Shown here piece by piece: positions 1 to 9,702 of a stretch of 38,134 nucleotides of DNA. A program made the translations under genes and the position numbers. The DNA is from Opitutia bacterium (GTDB taxonomy: Bacteria; Verrucomicrobiota; Verrucomicrobiia; Opitutales; UBA953), in NCBI GenBank assembly GCA_947373115.1, contig CANBWJ010000001.1, forward strand, positions 1 to 38,134, read 5' to 3'. The notes beneath the pieces were generated by a model. The model worked only from the letters and a program-made list of their open reading frames with translations. It was not told where the DNA came from and did no database searches. Numbering within the stretch: position 1 is the first letter of the stretch; each line of letters starts with the position of its first letter.

Positions 1-74
1 AAGCGTGGTTGAAGCTCTAAGGCAAAGCCTCCTGCAAGGTTGCATTCTCGGTAAAGTCTGCTCTTTGTGATGCC

Positions 75-1454
75 ATGTCCGTTAAAGTAGGCCTAGTCTC
101 ACTTGGTTGTGCCAAGAACCTGATTGATTCCGAAATCATGATTGGTCACCTGGCCAAGGCCGGCATGACCATGACCGGTAACCCTGCTGAAGCCGACGTT
201 ATCATCGTCAACACTTGCTCCTTTATTGATGCTTCTAAGCACGAGGCCCTTGAAGCTATCTACGAGATGAGTGATGGTAAAGCGACGGCGCGTCGCAAAG
301 ACCAAAAGCTTATTGTCGCAGGTTGCATGGCCCAACGCTATCAGGGCGCCCTCCCTGTCGTCGAAGGTGCCAAAGGCCGCGTGGAGCTACCTCAGGTCGA
401 TGCCTTCATCGGTCTCGACCAGGTTACTAACATTGTACCAGTTATTGAAAAAGTTTTAGGAGGTTCGGCCGGTCGCACTGAGTTCGTGGCTAAGACCACC
501 ACCTTCATTCCCGATTACGATACGCCCCGTTTCCGTCTCACCCCGAAGCATTCGGCTTATATAAAAATCGCGGAAGGCTGTAACCACCCTTGCACCTTTT
601 GCATCATCCCACGTATTCGCGGTCGCCATCGCAGTCGCACCGTTGAATCAGTTGTCAAAGAGGCCCGCCAATTAGTTAAAGAAGGCGTCAAAGAACTTAA
701 TTTAATCTCACAAGACACGACCTACTTCGGCATGGATCGATGGACGGAAGAACGTCCTAACCCACGCAGCAAGGTCGACTCAACCAAGGGCGAGTCTTTG
801 GCATCTTTGCTGCGCGAACTCGATACGATTGATGGGGATTTCTGGATTCGTCTCCTTTACACTCACCCGGCACACTGGAGCGATGAGTTGATTGAGACCA
901 TTGCCAACTCACGTCACGTCGCTCGTTACGTCGACATCCCCCTGCAGCATATCTCAGATAAGATGCTCACCACGATGCAGCGCGAGACCAGCGGTGATTA
1001 CATTCGTGACCTCATCAAGCGGATGCGCCTCGGTGCCCCCGATATGGCGATTCGTACGACTTTCATTGTAGGCTTCCCGGGTGAAACCGAAACCGATTTT
1101 AGCGAGCTCTTGCAATTCCTCGAAGCCACGCGCTTTGATCGGGTCGGTATTTTCAAGTATTCCAAAGAAGAAGGCACCAAGGCGGCCAAAATGGAAGGCC
1201 ACCTCTCCGACGAGGTAAAGCAAGAGCGTTACGACCGAGCGATGTTACTTCTTCAGAAGCTTTCTAAAGAACGCGGCGAACGTTTTGTCGGTCGAAAGAT
1301 TCGCGTACTCATTGAGAGCCCAGGCGTGGGTCGCAGCCAAGGCGATGCGATGGACATCGATGGTATCGTCAAGGTACCCAAGAAACTTTCGGTGGGTGAG
1401 TTTGCTGAAGTGACTGTGACAGGCGCCGAAGAGTACGACTTAATCGCTAAGTAA
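75..1454 (+). CDS. rimO: Ribosomal protein S12 methylthiotransferase RimO
   Basis: RimO is a radical-SAM enzyme that adds a methylthio group to an aspartate of ribosomal protein S12 in the cytoplasm. The 459-residue length fits the family. The N-terminal UPF0004 domain carries the three cysteines that bind the auxiliary Fe-S cluster: C12 (SLGC), C48 (NTC) and C84 (AGC). The radical-SAM CX3CX2C motif is C169, C173 and C176 in EGCNHPCTFC. A TRAM domain fills the last ~65 residues. The SLGCAKNLIDSE opening and RIRGRHRSR after the radical-SAM motif favour RimO over the tRNA enzyme MiaB. The ATG at 75 gives the conserved N-terminus directly; no Shine-Dalgarno sequence precedes it. The gene ends one base before the stop of the convergent SNF2 gene, leaving no room for a terminator between them. 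Confidence 0.96.
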   Translation: MSVKVGLVSLGCAKNLIDSEIMIGHLAKAGMTMTGNPAEADVIIVNTCSFIDASKHEALEAIYEMSDGKATARRKDQKLIVAGCMAQRYQGALPVVEGAKGRVELPQVDAFIGLDQVTNIVPVIEKVLGGSAGRTEFVAKTTTFIPDYDTPRFRLTPKHSAYIKIAEGCNHPCTFCIIPRIRGRHRSRTVESVVKEARQLVKEGVKELNLISQDTTYFGMDRWTEERPNPRSKVDSTKGESLASLLRELDTIDGDFWIRLLYTHPAHWSDELIETIANSRHVARYVDIPLQHISDKMLTTMQRETSGDYIRDLIKRMRLGAPDMAIRTTFIVGFPGETETDFSELLQFLEATRFDRVGIFKYSKEEGTKAAKMEGHLSDEVKQERYDRAMLLLQKLSKERGERFVGRKIRVLIESPGVGRSQGDAMDIDGIVKVPKKLSVGEFAEVTVTGAEEYDLIAK

Positions 1455-1455
1455 A

Positions 1456-3987
1456 TCACTGGTCGTTCTCGCCATTCTCACGCACGGGTTCTGCTGAAGC
1501 CGCTGCCGCCGGAGAATCACTTAACCGAATTAGGGCATCGAGCGACGTGAAGTGTCGGGTCCAATCCGTCATATCTGGAATATCGCCCACCACCGCCGAG
1601 AAGAGTTCACGTTTCTCCTGCTTTAGCTCCTCGATACGTTCTTCCACGGTGCCAGGGGCAATCATGCGGTAAATTAATACCGGGTTCTTCTGACCAATGC
1701 GGTGAACTCGATCGACCGCTTGGGCTTCGACCGCAGGATTCCACCATGGGTCCATTAAGAATACATACTCAGCGGTGTTGAGTGTGATACCTGTACCGCC
1801 GGCTTTAAGTGACGCCAAAAAGAGCGCTGGGCCTTTCGTTTCTTTGAATTCTTCCACGGGTGTCGCTCGGTCTTTAGTTTCTCCGGTTAATTCAAAAATC
1901 GGTAAATTCGGCAGGTCGCGGGCGAGGGCCGATTTCACGCGCTCGAGCAAGGATACGAATTGCGAGAAGACGACGGCCTTCGAGCCGTTGGCGGAAATCT
2001 CCGAAAGTTTTGAAACCAGCAGCGTCACCTTGCCGGAGTGTAAACTCGGGCAGTCTGAGTTATCCGGCAGTAAACCCGGATCACAACAGACCTGACGGAG
2101 TCGCATTAAGAGCGTCAGTACCGAAGTGGCATCCCTGGAAAGCAAGCTCGCAAGTTCACCCGACAGCCCGCTGCCCCGTGTGAGGTGTTGGTAGAGCGAA
2201 CGTTGCTCCATGGTCAAAGGACAAGGCAGGACGACTTCCATCTTGGGTGGAATATCCGAGGCAACGTGACGTTTGAGACGTCTAAGAATAAACGGTGAAA
2301 CCTGTCGACGCACCTTAGATAAAGCCACCGCCGCATCGCGTAACATGATACGCTCGAAGTTGGCACGCTTACCCAACAAACCGGGCATCAAGAAACGGAA
2401 AATCGTCCACAGGTCGGTCGGCCGATTTTCCAGTGGCGTGCCGGTAATCGCAATGCGGTGTTCGGCTTGGACCGACAAACAGGTTTGGGTGGTCTTGGCT
2501 TCAGGATTTTTAATCGCCTGCGCTTCATCCAATACCACGTAACCAAATTTAATTTTATCAAGCTGCTCAGAATGTCGACGGAGCTGTGTGTAACTTGAAA
2601 TCCATAACTTGGCCTGCGGCGATTTGATGAAATCGTCATCCGTTGTTAACACCGAGGCTTGAAGTTCGGGGTGGAATTTTCGAATTTCCCCCAGCCACAC
2701 CGGAATGACACTCGCCGGACAAACAATGAGCGAACGTTCACCTGCTGGACGCGAGGCCAGTAGCGCCAGGACCTGTACGGTCTTACCTAAGCCCATTTCA
2801 TCGGCCAATAATGGGTGTGAACCTAAATCACACAACCGACCAAGCCAGGCCACGCCCTTCGCTTGATAGGGCCGCAAGTGTGCGGGTAGGCCGTCGGGCG
2901 CAGCCGGTTCCTGCAACAGGCGATCCTTCCATTCCTTCAAATCATCATTCAATCGCAGGCTACCCACGGCAACGTGGTCAAAGAGCGAAAGTAATAAGTA
3001 CCTTGGCACCTCACCGTCCTTGACCTTCCAGTCCTCCGAGAAATCAGCCACCGACGCATTGTAAGCCACCACGCCTTTACCCGGTAAGATCACCGGTCGA
3101 CCGCCAGCTTTTAATAAAAGTTTTTGTTCCTCGGGTAACAATTGGTGCGTGCCGGCTTTTAGGCGCCAGTTCAGACGGAACGATTTGCCGTCTTGCCCCG
3201 CTTCAGCCTCAGCATCAACCGCCACCTGCAGTTGTTCGTTACGAAAAATGGTTAATGCTTCTTCACCCTGTAACTTGAAACGCTTTCGCCACTCGTTGAG
3301 TTCTTCCCGCACGAAGCGTTCAATTCTGCCGATATTATCCAGGGCCCATGTGCCCGAAGTTTTACTGTAGGTGAACCCTGCGCGGTGGGCGACGTTACTG
3401 AAGCGGAAGAGGGTCTGTCGTTGTTCATCGGAAAGTTCTTCCCCAGGAATCGAGCCGGGTCCAAAACAACTATGTGCATGCCCACCCCGCCCCACCCACG
3501 CCGCCGAGGTGGTTAAGCCCTCGAACGTGAGTGCAAATGTCACCTGCAACTTTAATGTATTTTTTTGACCGGTCTCGCGACGCTCAGGGACCACTGGCTC
3601 AGCGACCTCCACCGGTGCCACCGAATCATCAATCGCTTTAATTTCGTCCGCTAACAGTTCCTCCACCTCATACATCGCCGCAATGGCGTACGGTGCACCG
3701 TTTTCAGAATCAGGCAAAGAGCTGCGCCACTCCATCTTGCCGGCTCGCAGCTCGATCACGGCGCGGACGGATTGCGACTCCGACTTAATCTGCACCTCAG
3801 CGGTCCCCGGCTTGAGTTCAATCGAACGAACCAAGCCTTCGGTATAAAGTTTTCGCCCCAGCGTTAAATCTTTCGCTTTAAAAATACGCTCCCACTCCTC
3901 CGGCAGGGCCTCGAACCAATGCTCGAGTGCTTCCGTGGAGTATGAACGATTAGCCGGTCTGGGGTTAGACATTAGGCGAAGCCGCAT
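1456..3987 (-). CDS. SNF2-family DEAD/H-box helicase with degenerate SWIM-like N-terminus
   Basis: This is a large superfamily 2 ATPase of the Snf2/RapA type, expected to translocate on double-stranded DNA or remodel protein-DNA complexes. The C-terminal half has the full motif set: LADEMGLGKT (Walker A, about residue 400), VVLDEAQAIKNP (motif II, about 490), ITGTPLENRPTDLW (III), SQF (IV), LKAGGTGITL (V) and QAVDRVHRIGQ (VI). About 390 residues precede the helicase core, as in bacterial SWIM-SNF2 proteins. The first ~110 residues look like a SWIM domain (GRKLYTEGLVRSI), but the expected CxC...CxH ligands are absent. The start is ambiguous. I chose the ATG at 3987 because AGGGG lies 9 bases upstream; ATGs at 3972 or 4014 would give 838 or 852 residues. 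The gene is divergent from sucA and tail-to-tail with rimO. The exact cellular role is unknown. Confidence 0.9.
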   Translation of the reverse strand: MRLRLMSNPRPANRSYSTEALEHWFEALPEEWERIFKAKDLTLGRKLYTEGLVRSIELKPGTAEVQIKSESQSVRAVIELRAGKMEWRSSLPDSENGAPYAIAAMYEVEELLADEIKAIDDSVAPVEVAEPVVPERRETGQKNTLKLQVTFALTFEGLTTSAAWVGRGGHAHSCFGPGSIPGEELSDEQRQTLFRFSNVAHRAGFTYSKTSGTWALDNIGRIERFVREELNEWRKRFKLQGEEALTIFRNEQLQVAVDAEAEAGQDGKSFRLNWRLKAGTHQLLPEEQKLLLKAGGRPVILPGKGVVAYNASVADFSEDWKVKDGEVPRYLLLSLFDHVAVGSLRLNDDLKEWKDRLLQEPAAPDGLPAHLRPYQAKGVAWLGRLCDLGSHPLLADEMGLGKTVQVLALLASRPAGERSLIVCPASVIPVWLGEIRKFHPELQASVLTTDDDFIKSPQAKLWISSYTQLRRHSEQLDKIKFGYVVLDEAQAIKNPEAKTTQTCLSVQAEHRIAITGTPLENRPTDLWTIFRFLMPGLLGKRANFERIMLRDAAVALSKVRRQVSPFILRRLKRHVASDIPPKMEVVLPCPLTMEQRSLYQHLTRGSGLSGELASLLSRDATSVLTLLMRLRQVCCDPGLLPDNSDCPSLHSGKVTLLVSKLSEISANGSKAVVFSQFVSLLERVKSALARDLPNLPIFELTGETKDRATPVEEFKETKGPALFLASLKAGGTGITLNTAEYVFLMDPWWNPAVEAQAVDRVHRIGQKNPVLIYRMIAPGTVEERIEELKQEKRELFSAVVGDIPDMTDWTRHFTSLDALIRLSDSPAAAASAEPVRENGENDQ

Positions 3988-4048
3988 TAAAGTTAACCCC
4001 TTTGGCTGAGACAATACCCAAGTCTGCTAATTTTTAAATGGTCTGTAC

Positions 4049-4077
4049 TTGTTTAATTACGACCTGACTGCTATTTG
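4049..4077 (+). promoter_or_regulatory. Candidate sigma70-type promoter for sucA
   Basis: In the 115-base divergent region between the SNF2 gene and sucA, TTGTTT (4049-4054) and TATTTG (4072-4077) are separated by 17 bases. Each matches only three of six consensus positions. The location, about 25 bases before the AT-rich run leading to the sucA ATG, is suitable, but the match is weak. Confidence 0.2.
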
Positions 4078-4102
4078 TTAACCAACTTTTAACCTTAATT
4101 AA

Positions 4103-6835
4103 ATGAAACACTTAAGTGTAGGAACTCGTTGGAATGCGGACCTGGTCGCCCAGTACCACGAAAAGTGGAAAATGGACCCTCAGTCCGTAGACCAAGATTG
4201 GCGTAATTTTTTTGAAGGTTTTGAACTCGGCCTCTCCCTGCCACCTAAACCAAGTAAGGCTGCTGCAAGTACCGTCGCAGGGGGTGTCGATGCTGCTGCG
4301 CAGTCCAAGGTGCTCGCCGCCATTCACGCTTACCGCACCCTCGCTCACGCACAGGCTCGCATCAACCCCTTACACGATCCCGTCCCACACCACGAGCTGT
4401 CGGACAAAGCATTGGGACTCGATGGTATTCCAGTTAATCAGATTTTTCACACGGGTGATTTTCTCGGCGGGGTCATGTCACCACTTTCGGAAATTCTCGC
4501 TAAATTAAAAACGATATACGGCGGCACGATTGGTGTAGAGTTCACGCACATTCAAGACGGTGCCCGTCGTCGGTGGATCCAAGAACGCGTGGAAGGTTGC
4601 GGCTTGCGTGCCAGCTACGACGCCACCGCCCGTCGCGGCTTCCTGCGTACCATCGTCCAAGCAGAACAATTCGAACGCTTCCTCCATCGCACGTTTGTGG
4701 GGGCTAAACGCTTTTCCGTCGAAGGTGGCGAAACCTTATTAGTCGCCCTAGAGCAAGCCATTCACCGCGCCCCCGGTTTTAATATTTCAGATATTATCAT
4801 CGGCATGGCACACCGCGGTCGTCTTAATGTCTTGGTAAATATCCTCGGGAAAAAGCCCGATCAACTTTTTCGCGCTTTTTCTGAAAACTACATTCCCGAC
4901 ACCTCGACGGGTGATGGCGATGTGAAGTACCACCTTGGCTATGAAGGCAGTCGGACGGTTAGCGAAAAAAATATTGCGCTGACCCTTGCTTACAACCCGA
5001 GTCACCTCGAAGCCGTTAATCCCGTTATCCTCGGACGCGCCCGTGCCCGTGCCGATTTACAAAACCAAGCCCAACGGGCGAATGTTCTGCCCATCTTAAT
5101 TCACGGTGATGCCGCTTTCTCCGGACAAGGCATCGTCATGGAAACCCTTAATCTCTCGGGGGTGAAAGGCTACGAGGTCGGCGGCACCGTACACTTGGTG
5201 ACCAATAATCAAGTGGGCTTCACCACCAATCCCGAAGAAGGTCGCACGGGTCACCATTGCACCGAGATCGCCAAGTTCATCGAAGCCCCAGTTTTACACG
5301 TCAATGGTGACGACCCTGACGCGGTCGTGCTCGCCACCGAAATCGCCCTGGAATACCGCCAGAAATTCGCCGCCGACATCGTCGTCGATATCGTTTGCTA
5401 CCGCCGCTACGGTCACAACGAAACCGATGAGCCCGCTTTCACTCAACCGATTCTTTATAAAAATATTACGGCTCACCCGAGTGTGGCCGAACTTTACGCT
5501 TCACGCCTAACGGAATCTGGCTCCGCTCCCAGCGGTGAGCTGCAAGCCCTGCGCACCGAATTTGATGTCTTATTAAACGCCGCTCAAGAGCGCGCCAAAG
5601 CATCCTTAAATGAGAAAGGTGAAGATGAAGTCACCCCCACTGCCACCACCCTTCGTCCCTTCCAATCCCCTTATGATGGCCAAGTGGATACACGCGCCAC
5701 CATGGAACTGCTGCAAAAAGTCGCGCCTGCCCTTTGGCAAATGCCTCCTGACTTTGCACCGAATCCCAAAATCAAACGCTTACTCGATGCGAAAGCGGAA
5801 GCCTTTAACTCCGGTAGCAATATCGACTGGAGCTTAGGTGAGGCACTCGCCTTCGGTTCACTTTTAGCTGAGGGCTACCCGATTCGACTCTCGGGCCAGG
5901 ACTGCGAGCGCGGCACCTTCTCGCACCGTCACGCGGTCTTACACGACCCCTCCAACGATGCCGAATACACACCTCTCAATGCGGTCGCTGGCGGTGAAAA
6001 CATCGAAATTGTTAACTCCACCTTATCCGAATATGCCGTGCTTGGTTTTGATTACGGCTACGCCCTCGAAGCCCCTGATTCTCTGGTGATCTGGGAAGCG
6101 CAATTTGGTGACTTCTCTAACGGCGCCCAAATCGTCATCGATCAATTCCTCGCTTCTGCCGAATCCAAGTGGGGACAGGTCAACGGACTCGTCATGCTCT
6201 TGCCACACGGCTACGAAGGACAAGGCCCTGAACACTCCTCCGCCCGCCTCGAACGTTTCTTGCAACTCTGTGCCGAAAATAATTTACAAGTCATCCAGCC
6301 TTCGACACCCGCTCAACTCTTCCACGCACTCCGACGCCAAGTTAAAGCGGAGCACCGTAAGCCACTCGTGGTGATGACGCCTAAAAGCTTACTGCGTCTC
6401 AAGGCATGCGTGAGTGAACTAAAAGATTTCACCAACGGTCGCTTCGAGACGATCATGGCTGACCCAAAACCTGCGGCCAAAACTGAGCGACTCATTCTCT
6501 GCTCCGGTAAGGTTTTCTACGAACTCGACACCGAACGTGCCAATCGTAAGGACACGTCCACTACCATTGTACGCGTCGAGCAATTCTATCCATTTGACGC
6601 GGCCGCCCTCCAAAAGATTCATCAACAATACGGTTCACCTAAGAAAGTGGTCTGGGTGCAAGACGAGGCCCAAAATATGGGCGGCTGGTCTTTCATCGCC
6701 CCTCTGATCGAATCTACCCTGGGCCTTAAGCCCCTTTATGCCGGTCGCGACAGCGCCGCATCCCCTGCCGTTGGTGCCCTTTCGATTCATAAACTCGAGC
6801 AAGCCGACGTTATTCGCCAAGCATTTACGGCCTAA
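4103..6835 (+). CDS. sucA: 2-oxoglutarate dehydrogenase E1 component
   Basis: SucA is the thiamine-diphosphate-dependent E1 subunit that decarboxylates 2-oxoglutarate in the TCA cycle and passes the succinyl group to the lipoyl arm of E2. The 910 residues fit the ~930 of the family. The N-terminus has the typical E2-binding segment (DPQSVDQDWRNFF). GMAHRGRLNV lies at residues 234-243. The ThDP/Mg signature HGDAAFSGQG begins at H334 and is followed by NNQVGFTTNP. YRRYGHNETDEP and the C-terminal transketolase-like pyrimidine-binding domain follow, with HGYEGQGPEHSSAR clearly visible. The ATG at 4103 gives a canonical start and is preceded by an A/T-rich, G-free leader. sucB follows after 136 bases that contain a hairpin, so the two are probably cotranscribed. 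The length and motifs separate it from pyruvate dehydrogenase E1. Confidence 0.97.
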   Translation: MKHLSVGTRWNADLVAQYHEKWKMDPQSVDQDWRNFFEGFELGLSLPPKPSKAAASTVAGGVDAAAQSKVLAAIHAYRTLAHAQARINPLHDPVPHHELSDKALGLDGIPVNQIFHTGDFLGGVMSPLSEILAKLKTIYGGTIGVEFTHIQDGARRRWIQERVEGCGLRASYDATARRGFLRTIVQAEQFERFLHRTFVGAKRFSVEGGETLLVALEQAIHRAPGFNISDIIIGMAHRGRLNVLVNILGKKPDQLFRAFSENYIPDTSTGDGDVKYHLGYEGSRTVSEKNIALTLAYNPSHLEAVNPVILGRARARADLQNQAQRANVLPILIHGDAAFSGQGIVMETLNLSGVKGYEVGGTVHLVTNNQVGFTTNPEEGRTGHHCTEIAKFIEAPVLHVNGDDPDAVVLATEIALEYRQKFAADIVVDIVCYRRYGHNETDEPAFTQPILYKNITAHPSVAELYASRLTESGSAPSGELQALRTEFDVLLNAAQERAKASLNEKGEDEVTPTATTLRPFQSPYDGQVDTRATMELLQKVAPALWQMPPDFAPNPKIKRLLDAKAEAFNSGSNIDWSLGEALAFGSLLAEGYPIRLSGQDCERGTFSHRHAVLHDPSNDAEYTPLNAVAGGENIEIVNSTLSEYAVLGFDYGYALEAPDSLVIWEAQFGDFSNGAQIVIDQFLASAESKWGQVNGLVMLLPHGYEGQGPEHSSARLERFLQLCAENNLQVIQPSTPAQLFHALRRQVKAEHRKPLVVMTPKSLLRLKACVSELKDFTNGRFETIMADPKPAAKTERLILCSGKVFYELDTERANRKDTSTTIVRVEQFYPFDAAALQKIHQQYGSPKKVVWVQDEAQNMGGWSFIAPLIESTLGLKPLYAGRDSAASPAVGALSIHKLEQADVIRQAFTA

Positions 6836-6859
6836 TCCCTGTCAGTAGATACTTTTAAG

Positions 6860-6885
6860 CGGGTTGTAGGCTTTCCTACTACCCG
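6860..6885 (+). other. Intergenic hairpin between sucA and sucB
   Basis: The arms CGGGTTGTAGG (6860-6870) and CCTACTACCCG (6875-6885) form an 11-base-pair stem with a single central T-T mismatch and a CTTT loop. No T-run follows on the + strand, so it does not look like a simple intrinsic terminator. It begins 24 bases after the sucA stop and ends 86 bases before the sucB start. It could act as an mRNA processing or stability element that adjusts the E1:E2 ratio, but that is inference. Confidence 0.55.
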
Positions 6886-6971
6886 ACCATGTGCCCATTA
6901 GCCCTTAAACGAGAGGCATTTCCCCGTTGAAACTGAGCCCAATGGCTACCAAGGTTAACCACCTCTTTATT

Positions 6972-8255
6972 ATGGTTTTAGAAGTCAAAATTCCCGCAAT
7001 GGGAGAATCCATCACCGGCGGCCTCCTGGCTTCATGGACCGTCAAGTCGGGCGATACCGTCAAAAAGGGTCAGGCACTTTTTTCTTTCGAGACCGATAAG
7101 ATCACTTCCGATGCCACGGCCGAAGCTGACGGACAAATTACCATCAGCGTTCCCGCGGGCACCGAGGTCCTCGTCGGACAAGTAGTCGCAACCATCGACA
7201 GCTCAGTGAGCACACCCACCGCGAGCGTATCAGCGACACCCGCCCCTGCACCCACTGTAGCGATTACCGCAGCAGCTCAGGTCGCCGCTAAAGCCTCCGC
7301 ACCTTCTCTTTCCAAATCTGGCAGTGCATTAGAAATTTCACCCGCGGTTCGTCGTATTGCCGCCGAGACCGGTTTAAATCCCGCCTCAATTCCTGGGACG
7401 GGCAAAGGTGGACGCGTCACCAAGGGTGATATGTTGGCCGCCCTCGACGGACAAACCCCGATTGCGGCAGTTGCCACTGCACCCGCACCGCTTGCTCCGG
7501 CCGCAACTGCCGCACCTGCAGCTAAACCCGCTGTCGTTGAAATTCCTTCGCGCGAAGGTCGCACCACGCGCAAGAAGATGTCTCCTTTGCGTCGCAAAAT
7601 TGCCGAACGTCTCGTGCAAGCAAAGTCCGAGACCGCAATGCTCACCACCTTTAACGAGGTTAACATGGCTCCTGTCATGGAACTTCGCAAACGCCACGGC
7701 GACGAATTCCTCAAGAAATACGGTATTAAACTCGGTTTCATGTCCTTCTTCGTGAAGGCCGCGGTTCAGGCCCTGAAAGATGTTCGTGCCGTTAACGCCC
7801 AGCTCGACGGCGAAGAGATCGTCGAAAACAATTTTTACGACATCGGCGTTGCCGTTGGCACCGACAAGGGCCTCATGGTCCCGGTGGTCCGCGATTGCGA
7901 TCAACTCACTTTCGCAGGTATCGAAAAAGCGATTACCGATTTTGGCAAACGCGCGCGCGATGGCAAAATCCAACTGCCGGAATTACAAGGCGGCGTCTTC
8001 ACTATTTCCAATGGCGGTATTTACGGATCGATGCTTTCCACGCCGATTCTCAATCACCCCCAAGCTGCCATCATGGGGCTGCATAACATCGTTGAACGTG
8101 CGGTCGTGGAAAAAGGGCAAATCGTTGTCCGCCCCATCATGTACCTCGCCCTCTCTTATGACCACCGCATCATCGATGGCAAAGAGGCGGTCACCTTCCT
8201 TGTGAAGGTTCGTCAGTACATTGAAGAACCTCAAACGCTCCTCTTCGGCGCTTAA
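6972..8255 (+). CDS. sucB: Dihydrolipoyl succinyltransferase, E2 of 2-oxoglutarate dehydrogenase
   Basis: SucB is the core E2 subunit that transfers the succinyl group from its lipoyl arm to CoA. The order is one lipoyl domain (residues 1-77, lipoyl lysine K43 in FETDK), an Ala/Pro-rich linker, a peripheral-subunit-binding domain ([15 protein letters not shown]...GRVTKGDML), a second Ala/Pro linker, and the catalytic acyltransferase domain ending with the active-site motif [13 protein letters not shown] chose the ATG at 6972 because it starts the lipoyl domain with [13 protein letters not shown], giving 427 residues. A TTG at 6927 or ATG at 6942 would add a non-homologous leader. Pairing with sucA supports succinyl rather than acetyl specificity. 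Lpd follows 18 bases downstream. Confidence 0.95.
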   Translation: MVLEVKIPAMGESITGGLLASWTVKSGDTVKKGQALFSFETDKITSDATAEADGQITISVPAGTEVLVGQVVATIDSSVSTPTASVSATPAPAPTVAITAAAQVAAKASAPSLSKSGSALEISPAVRRIAAETGLNPASIPGTGKGGRVTKGDMLAALDGQTPIAAVATAPAPLAPAATAAPAAKPAVVEIPSREGRTTRKKMSPLRRKIAERLVQAKSETAMLTTFNEVNMAPVMELRKRHGDEFLKKYGIKLGFMSFFVKAAVQALKDVRAVNAQLDGEEIVENNFYDIGVAVGTDKGLMVPVVRDCDQLTFAGIEKAITDFGKRARDGKIQLPELQGGVFTISNGGIYGSMLSTPILNHPQAAIMGLHNIVERAVVEKGQIVVRPIMYLALSYDHRIIDGKEAVTFLVKVRQYIEEPQTLLFGA

Positions 8256-8273
8256 AACTTTTATACTACTCAT

Positions 8274-9674
8274 ATGTCTCAATTAGATCTTGTTGTTATC
8301 GGTGCCGGACCCGGCGGCTACGTGGCTGCCATTAAGGCCGCGCAGCTTGGACTGAAAGTCGCCCTCGTTGAAAAAGAACCTGCCCTCGGCGGCACTTGCC
8401 TCAACATCGGCTGCATTCCCTCCAAGGCGCTCCTCCACTCAACTGAAGTCTTTCAACAGACCCTGCACGGCAAAAAGCACGGCCTCGTGGGCTCCGAAAA
8501 AGTCACCTTCGATGTGGGTGCGATGATGTCGAATAAAGAAAAAGTCGTCGCGCAACTCAACAAGGGCGTTGAATACTTGGTCTCTAAACGCGGCATCGAA
8601 ATTGTACGCGGCCTTGGTCGCCTCGGCAAAGCTGGACAAGTTTTAGTGCGCAGCACGAGCGGAGAACGCATTATTGATACTAAAAATATTATTATCGCTA
8701 CCGGTTCTTCGGTGGTCGAATTGCCCTTCATGAAGTTCGATGGCGAAACCATCATTTCTTCAGACCAAGGCATCGCCCTTAAAGAAGTTCCCGCTAAAAT
8801 GGTAGTCGTGGGAGCGGGCGCCATCGGACTCGAGCTCGGCTCGGTCTGGGCTCGCCTCGGTAGCCAAGTCACCGTGGTCGAAATGGGCACCTCCATCGGT
8901 GGTCCTGCCTACGACAGCGATGTCGCTAAGGTCGCGCAAACTGCCTTCGAAAAACAAGGCCTTAAATTTGAACTCGGCGCCAAAGTTACCGGCGCTAAGA
9001 AATCCGCCGCTGGCCTTTCACTCACCGCTGAACGCGATGGCAAGACCCTCGAATTCCCGGCCGATAAAATCCTCGTCGCCGTGGGTCGTAAGCCCAACAC
9101 GGTCGGTCTCGGCGCCCAAGAAGCCGGACTGAAACTCGACGAGCGTCAACGCATCGTGACTGATGATCATTTTCGTACCAACCTCCCTGGCGTCTACGCC
9201 ATCGGTGACGTCGTGGTCGGCCCCATGCTTGCCCACAAAGCCGAAGAAGAAGGCGTGGCTTGCGCTGAAATCATCGCCGGTAAATCGGGTCACGTTAATT
9301 ACGGTATCATCCCCGGCGTCATTTACACCGACCCCGAAGTGGCTGGCGTCGGCATGATTGAATCCGAGGCCAAGGCCAAGGGCATCGAGGTGAAGATTGG
9401 AAAATTCCAACTCGCTGGAAATGGTCGCGCCATCGCGGCTGATGCGACCACCGGTTTTTATAAAGTCATCGCCTGTGCCAAAACCGACAAACTTCTCGGT
9501 GTCCAAATTGTCGCACGTGGTGGCTCTGAGATGATTGCCGCTGCCTGTGCGCATATGGAATACGGCGGTAGTGCCGAAGACGTGGCACGCACATGCTTCG
9601 CTCACCCCACCATCAGCGAGTCCTTCAAGGAAGCCGCGATGGCCGTCAGCAAGATGAGCATTCACTCGCTCTAA
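8274..9674 (+). CDS. lpd: Dihydrolipoyl dehydrogenase (E3)
   Basis: Lpd is the FAD-dependent E3 flavoprotein that reoxidises the dihydrolipoyl groups of E2 with NAD+. Features are an N-terminal FAD-binding GAGPGGYVAA, the redox-active disulfide C42/C47 in GGTCLNIGCIPSK, the NAD-binding VVGAGAIGLELG, the second FAD motif YAIGDV, and the C-terminal active-site HPT motif in CFAHPTISES. The 466-residue length is standard. It is the third gene of sucA-sucB-lpd, so it probably serves this complex, although E3 can be shared with pyruvate dehydrogenase and the glycine cleavage system. The ATG at 8274 is preceded by an A/T-rich leader without a Shine-Dalgarno sequence. The convergent SRP RNA ends 28 bases downstream. 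Confidence 0.97.
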   Translation: MSQLDLVVIGAGPGGYVAAIKAAQLGLKVALVEKEPALGGTCLNIGCIPSKALLHSTEVFQQTLHGKKHGLVGSEKVTFDVGAMMSNKEKVVAQLNKGVEYLVSKRGIEIVRGLGRLGKAGQVLVRSTSGERIIDTKNIIIATGSSVVELPFMKFDGETIISSDQGIALKEVPAKMVVVGAGAIGLELGSVWARLGSQVTVVEMGTSIGGPAYDSDVAKVAQTAFEKQGLKFELGAKVTGAKKSAAGLSLTAERDGKTLEFPADKILVAVGRKPNTVGLGAQEAGLKLDERQRIVTDDHFRTNLPGVYAIGDVVVGPMLAHKAEEEGVACAEIIAGKSGHVNYGIIPGVIYTDPEVAGVGMIESEAKAKGIEVKIGKFQLAGNGRAIAADATTGFYKVIACAKTDKLLGVQIVARGGSEMIAAACAHMEYGGSAEDVARTCFAHPTISESFKEAAMAVSKMSIHSL

Positions 9675-9702
9675 TCTCTCGGGCGGATTCGTTAAAAGTT
9701 AA

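Noticed and set aside
1-74. Possible 3' end of an upstream + strand gene: one frame stays open to a TGA at 68-70.
   Set aside because: Only about 22 codons are visible, with no recognisable motif, and all other frames stop within a few codons. Not enough to call a gene.
9018-9665. A 215-codon open frame on the - strand inside lpd.
   Set aside because: It is a reverse-strand shadow of a clearly coding gene with strong motif conservation and codon bias.
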